In this document: in pieces, positions 5,000-5,125 of the stretch
How the letters are laid out: every line of letters starts with the position of its first letter
Position numbering within the stretch: position 1 is the first letter of the stretch
Assembly: GCA_030617005.1 (NCBI GenBank)
Contig: JAUWWH010000095.1
Location: 1 to 5,125 of the forward strand
Reading direction: 5' to 3'
Origin: Candidatus Bathyarchaeota archaeon
GTDB taxonomy: Archaea > Thermoproteota > Bathyarchaeia > RBG-16-48-13 > GCA-020355125
DNA length: 5,125 nucleotides
Position numbers and translations under genes: made by a program
The notes under the pieces: generated by a model
What the model was told of the DNA's origin: nothing
The model's database searches: none
Seen by the model: the letters and a program-made list of their open reading frames with translations, nothing else

Positions 5000-5019
5000 G
5001 TTCACTTTAAATAATGAAC
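5000..5019. promoter_or_regulatory. Dyad TTCA-N10-TGAA, proximal copy
   Basis: GTTCA-N10-TGAAC, with perfect 5-bp arms, lies 6-25 bp upstream of the phosphoribosyltransferase ATG, between the presumed transcription start (about 5021) and the gene. This is a repressor-like position. In the RNA it could also form a small hairpin next to the start codon. It shares arms, spacing and an inner TTTAA with the dyad at 5064-5083. Confidence 0.35.
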
Positions 5020-5040
5020 ATTACTTTTCTTACCTTGAAG

Positions 5041-5076
5041 CAATTTAATAATTCATGATAATGTTTCAATTTAATA
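5041..5076 (-). promoter_or_regulatory. Duplicated TATA-like elements upstream of PRT
   Basis: The 10-mer TATTAAATTG (minus strand) occurs twice, at 5050-5041 and 5076-5067, 26 bp apart. The proximal copy predicts a transcription start near 5021 and a leader of about 27 nt. The distal copy predicts a start near 5046. The match to a consensus TATA box is moderate, and AT-rich sequence makes chance repeats likely. Confidence 0.3.
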
Positions 5077-5083
5077 CATGAAA
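5064..5083. promoter_or_regulatory. Dyad TTCA-N10-TGAA, distal copy
   Basis: TTTCA-N10-TGAAA has the same half-sites and the same 10-bp spacer as the dyad at 5000-5019, and 14 of 20 positions are identical. It overlaps the distal TATA-like element. Two matching dyads 64 bp apart around one promoter suggest a regulator binding both sites. No regulator gene is present in the window. Confidence 0.35.
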
Positions 5084-5125
5084 CCAAGATGATTTTGTAA
5101 CTTCAAAGGGAGTTTGAATTTCTTA

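Noticed and set aside
1..5125. CRISPR array, transposase, integrase, toxin-antitoxin or other defence system
   Set aside because: No spaced repeats, terminal inverted repeats or recognisable mobile or defence proteins are present. The genes are core archaeal functions.

Overview
This 5.1 kb AT-rich window almost certainly comes from an archaeon. Four observations support this: a complete ABCE1/Rli1 ribosome-recycling ATPase, the KEOPS subunit Cgi121, a short (225-residue) archaeal-type triosephosphate isomerase, and a tRNA-Arg whose 17-nt intron folds into a canonical bulge-helix-bulge and which lacks an encoded CCA end. TATA-like boxes lie at archaeal distances upstream of genes, and several starts have strong Shine-Dalgarno (SD) sites. 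The lineage cannot be fixed from the sequence alone. An uncultivated TACK-type lineage is a guess, not a result.

All confident genes are on the minus strand, so they are transcribed from high to low coordinates. Read in that direction: positions 5125-4995 hold a promoter region with two similar dyads. A purine-type phosphoribosyltransferase (4994-4398) overlaps Cgi121 (4401-3841) by an ATGA, so the two are probably one translationally coupled operon. A roughly 560-nt region (3840-3283) contains no large gene. It does hold a possible T-tract terminator, a strong palindromic TATA box, and a 22-codon reading frame for an extremely acidic, tryptophan-containing micropeptide. That micro-ORF has a near-perfect SD, and the SD is complementary to a sequence 29 nt upstream in the same leader. 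Next come ABCE1 (3282-1486, TTG start), triosephosphate isomerase (1260-583), and tRNA-Arg(CCG) (451-360), which is followed by an oligo-T terminator. Positions 1-359 hold no convincing gene.

Functionally the window is mostly translation: tRNA-Arg decodes CGG, Cgi121 belongs to the complex that makes t6A37 on ANN-decoding tRNAs, and ABCE1 splits ribosomes after termination. The phosphoribosyltransferase (nucleotide salvage) and triosephosphate isomerase (glycolysis/gluconeogenesis) are metabolic. The most unusual part is the micropeptide and its folded leader, immediately upstream of the ribosome-recycling gene. It could be a free-standing micropeptide or an upstream regulatory ORF. Sequence alone does not decide between these.
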